Source: Longimicrobiales bacterium
GTDB taxonomy: Bacteria > Gemmatimonadota > Gemmatimonadetes > Longimicrobiales > Gaopeijiaceae
NCBI GenBank assembly: GCA_029245345.1
Contig: JAQWPM010000021.1
Location: forward strand, 62,001 to 126,000
Length of the DNA: 64,000 nt
Reading direction: 5' to 3'
Every line of letters begins with the position of its first letter. Position 1 is the stretch's first letter. The notes below the pieces were generated by a model. That model was not told the DNA's origin and did not search any database. It was given only the letters and a program-made list of their open reading frames with translations. Positions 61,569 to 64,000 of the stretch are shown here, piece by piece. The translations under genes and the position numbers were made by a program.

Positions 61569-64000
61569 TTAGGCGAGTCCGGCTGCCTGCAGTGCTTCCT
61601 GGAGTTTCACACCAACGATCGTACTCACGCCGGGCTCTTCCATAGTCACACCGTAGATCCAGTCCGCCGCCTCAATCGTGCGCGGATTGTGGGTGATGAT
61701 CACGAATTGGCTTTCACCCTTGAAGTCCTGTAGTAATCTGATGAATCGCCCGATGTTGTTCTCGTCCAACGGGGCATCGACTTCGTCTAGAACACAAAAC
61801 GGGCTCGGTTTGACCAGGTAGATCCCGAAGAGCAGCGAAAGGGCGGTCAGAGCCCGCTCTCCACCCGAAAGCAGATCAATACGCTGAGTCTTCTTTCCCT
61901 TTGGAGAAGCATGAATTTCGATCGGGGCTTCTAGGGGATCTTCCCCTTCCTGGAGCCAGATGTCGGCTTCTCCACCTTCGAACAGCCGGAGAAAGGTCTC
62001 GCGGAAGTTCACTCGAATGGCGTCGAAGGTGCCCATGAAGAGTTCGGTCGCCGTCTTGTTGATCTCACGAATTGCAGACCGAAGATCATTCCGAGCCTCG
62101 ACCAAGTCCGCTCTCTGCTCCGTGAGGAACTCAAGGCGTTGGCTCTCCTCCTCGTGCTCCTCTACGGCCAGCATGTTCACCGGCCCGATCTTATCGAGTG
62201 CGATGACGATCTCGCGCAATTCCGCCTGTAGGTCCTCCTGTTCGCCCTGAACCGGCGAAGCCTCTTCCAACAGAGCTTCGAGCGAACGCCCCCACTCTCC
62301 CTCTAGGCGTTCCCGAATTCGATCAATGCGCCCACCCAGTTCCTGGCGTTCGAGCTCAAGTTCGTGTCGACGATCTGAAGCGGCGCGTTCTGCCGTGCGT
62401 GCTTCACGAACCCGACGTTCTGCGTCCGCCAGTGAGGCAGCAACGGACTGAAGTACCTCGTCACGTTCACGCACTACGGTCTCGGCAACGGTCCGCTCAC
62501 CGAAAAGGCGCTCAGTGGCAACGTCACCCTCAGATCGAATCCGTTGCGCCGCGGCCTGCTCTTCTCGCAGCGTCTTTTCTTCTTGATCCAACGCCTTCAT
62601 TCGTTCAATGGCTTGAGCGTGGGCGGTCCCGATGGACTCGAGGCGCTCGCTCAGACGCTTCACATCGCCTTCGAGTCGGGCCACGTCGACGGCGAGACGT
62701 GCTTCCTCCGCACGTGCTGTTTCCCACTCCTCCTGAACCGCCTCCATTGCCGCGCGCGCTTCGCTACGCTCCTGGTTCAGGCCCTCCTCCTGCTGGAGGA
62801 GAATCTCACGATCACTGCGGGCCTCTTGGGCACGCTGAAGCGCTCGGACTCGGGCGGCCTTGGTCCCCTTTACCTGCCGGGACAATTCGTCCCGGAGTCG
62901 ATCCATTCTTCCCTGCCGATCAGACTGGGCATCGACCTGGCTCTGGACCTTCCTCAGATCGTCTTCGGCACCCCGCATCGCTTCACGCGCCTGCTCGAGT
63001 CCCGATTCCGTGGCAGTGAGGGATTCCTCGGCAGCCACCTGGGCTGCGCGGGCTGTGCTCTCAGCTGCACGCGCCGCGTGGAGATGTTCCGCGACTTCTT
63101 TGATTTCTTCTTTCCGTTCGAGCACGCCCGAGGCACCCGAAGGATTCCCGACACGAACTACGCCCTTCGCTCGCGTGACGATGGCATCTCCACCCTGTGG
63201 ACGATCCGCACCGTCAAGGAGTGCCTTCACCCATGTCGCGCCTTCACCATGCGCACGCACCCCGTCCAGCAGATTGCCGCTCGCCGAGCCGGTGTAGGGG
63301 ACGGAATCCAGCGATAGGAGGATCAAGCCCCCCCCACCTTCCCAGGAAGACGTGAACCACTCGACGACAGCGTCGACGACAGCGGAGTCCCGGACGACCA
63401 ACGCGCGTGTGAGGGCACCCAGGTACGCCTCCACGGCAGAAGCCGACTCCGCGCCGCCCTCCATAAAGTCCGCCAAAGTGCCAAGCACACCGTCTATTCC
63501 AGAAGCCAGCGCCGCCTTCACCGCAGGATCGAACCCCTCCCGATCACGCTCGAGTCTCTCAAGCGCGGAGTGCCGCGCGGCGAGTGAGGCCGCCTGCTCC
63601 GCCGCAACACGCTGCTGAGCACGCGCTGATTCCAACTCGGCTTTGGCCGTAGCGACATCGGCACCGGCCTTTTCGACCCCGGCACGCGCTTCATCAAGGC
63701 GATCGGTGAGGTCCTCAAGTCGGCCGGAAAAGAGGTCCCCCTGCGACTCCAGATCCGAGAGGGCCTCAGCCGCGCCATCGAGTTCTTCGGACACCGAAGA
63801 AAGTCGGTGCTCCAGTTCTTCGGCCTGCGCATCCGAAGACTGAGCATCCCCTTCAAGCTGCGCTCCACGTCGAGCGAGGTCCCGCTCACGCGTCTCTACC
63901 TCATCGAGCCGCCCCCGGGCCTCCTGCAGTCTCGTCCGGATCTCTTGCACGTCCACCGCACGTTCGCCAGCAACCTTCCGAATTTGATCGAGTTCTTCTG
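61569..64000 (-). CDS. smc: Chromosome segregation SMC protein, 3' part
   Basis: About 810 residues of SMC are present; the N-terminal ATP-binding domain lies beyond 64000, where the frame stays open. From the edge come the first coiled-coil arm, the hinge (around DREGFDPAVKAALASGIDG to VRVGNPSGASG, about 150-290 of the visible part), the return coiled coil rich in Glu, Arg and Ala, then the C-terminal head. The head has LLSGGERALTALSLLFG (signature), Walker B PFCVLDEVDAPLDENN and VIITHNPRTIEAADW. SMC with ScpAB condenses chromosomes. GTG 63956 is internal, not the start. Confidence 0.95.
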   Translation of the reverse strand, partial: EELDQIRKVAGERAVDVQEIRTRLQEARGRLDEVETRERDLARRGAQLEGDAQSSDAQAEELEHRLSSVSEELDGAAEALSDLESQGDLFSGRLEDLTDRLDEARAGVEKAGADVATAKAELESARAQQRVAAEQAASLAARHSALERLERDREGFDPAVKAALASGIDGVLGTLADFMEGGAESASAVEAYLGALTRALVVRDSAVVDAVVEWFTSSWEGGGGLILLSLDSVPYTGSASGNLLDGVRAHGEGATWVKALLDGADRPQGGDAIVTRAKGVVRVGNPSGASGVLERKEEIKEVAEHLHAARAAESTARAAQVAAEESLTATESGLEQAREAMRGAEDDLRKVQSQVDAQSDRQGRMDRLRDELSRQVKGTKAARVRALQRAQEARSDREILLQQEEGLNQERSEARAAMEAVQEEWETARAEEARLAVDVARLEGDVKRLSERLESIGTAHAQAIERMKALDQEEKTLREEQAAAQRIRSEGDVATERLFGERTVAETVVRERDEVLQSVAASLADAERRVREARTAERAASDRRHELELERQELGGRIDRIRERLEGEWGRSLEALLEEASPVQGEQEDLQAELREIVIALDKIGPVNMLAVEEHEEESQRLEFLTEQRADLVEARNDLRSAIREINKTATELFMGTFDAIRVNFRETFLRLFEGGEADIWLQEGEDPLEAPIEIHASPKGKKTQRIDLLSGGERALTALSLLFGIYLVKPSPFCVLDEVDAPLDENNIGRFIRLLQDFKGESQFVIITHNPRTIEAADWIYGVTMEEPGVSTIVGVKLQEALQAAGLA

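Noticed and set aside
1-64000. tRNA genes, CRISPR arrays, insertion sequences or phage genes
   Set aside because: T-loop-like GTTCGAATC strings occur only inside coding genes without cloverleaf partners; no spaced direct repeats, transposases, integrases or terminal repeats were seen.

Overview
The window reads as a GC-rich, gene-dense bacterial chromosome segment with no phage, insertion sequence, CRISPR array or tRNA that I can see. The best guess at the organism is a member of the FCB group, most likely Gemmatimonadota. The clues are a short RpoD-type sigma factor without region 1.1 (283 aa), a fused nucleotidyltransferase/left-handed-helix GlmU-like protein of the Bacteroidota kind, MglA, BshB1 (bacillithiol route), a matrixin-like protease relic and an RsbRD_N-like protein. 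This is inferred from gene content; no 16S gene or phylogeny is available here.

Layout. 1-8.7 kb (minus): a tight operon of a lipoprotein, serS, an orphan sensor kinase, pcrA and gatC-gatA-gatB, with ATGA/GTGA/TGATG overlaps. 8.8-12.4 kb (plus): a receiver-only response regulator, a mannose-1-phosphate guanylyltransferase, a GlmU-like protein and a YycJ/WalJ-type metallo-hydrolase. 12.4-23.1 kb (minus): the classic block rplM-rpsI-rpsB-tsf-pyrH-frr-uppS-cdsA-dxr-rseP plus two secreted proteins, preceded by the sigma factor gene and a strong sigma70-type promoter. 23.2-27.1 kb: lepB, the remains of a matrixin metalloprotease, and a BtuB-like TonB receptor under a clear cobalamin riboswitch. 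27.1-32.5 kb (minus): an NtrC-type regulator, thpR, an EamA transporter and a YifB/ComM ATPase. 32.6-35.5 kb (plus): pntAA-pntAB-pntB transhydrogenase. 35.5-41.8 kb (minus): a 1355-residue NtrY-like kinase, an RsbRD_N-like protein and a PLP decarboxylase. 41.8-52.2 kb (plus): a creatininase-like protein, a secreted protein, a TolC/adaptor/two-permease efflux set without its ATPase, bshB1, then cysteine desulfurase and mnmA. 52.2-64 kb (minus): dnaJ, grpE, cinA, pgsA, mglA, recR, ebfC, dnaX, the SRP RNA gene, yraN, a DAHP synthase and the 3' part of smc.

How they work together. The window is dominated by housekeeping: indirect Gln-tRNA synthesis (GatCAB), translation factors and ribosomal proteins, isoprenoid/phospholipid/undecaprenyl synthesis, envelope protease, protein export (LepB and SRP RNA) and tRNA thiolation (desulfurase and MnmA). 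The accessory interest lies in the riboswitch-controlled receptor, the SRP RNA with an odd apical loop, the three-tier sensor kinase operon, and the ATPase-less efflux operon coupled to a bacillithiol-type deacetylase. Several promoters found by eye share TTGnnn-N17-TAGnnT.
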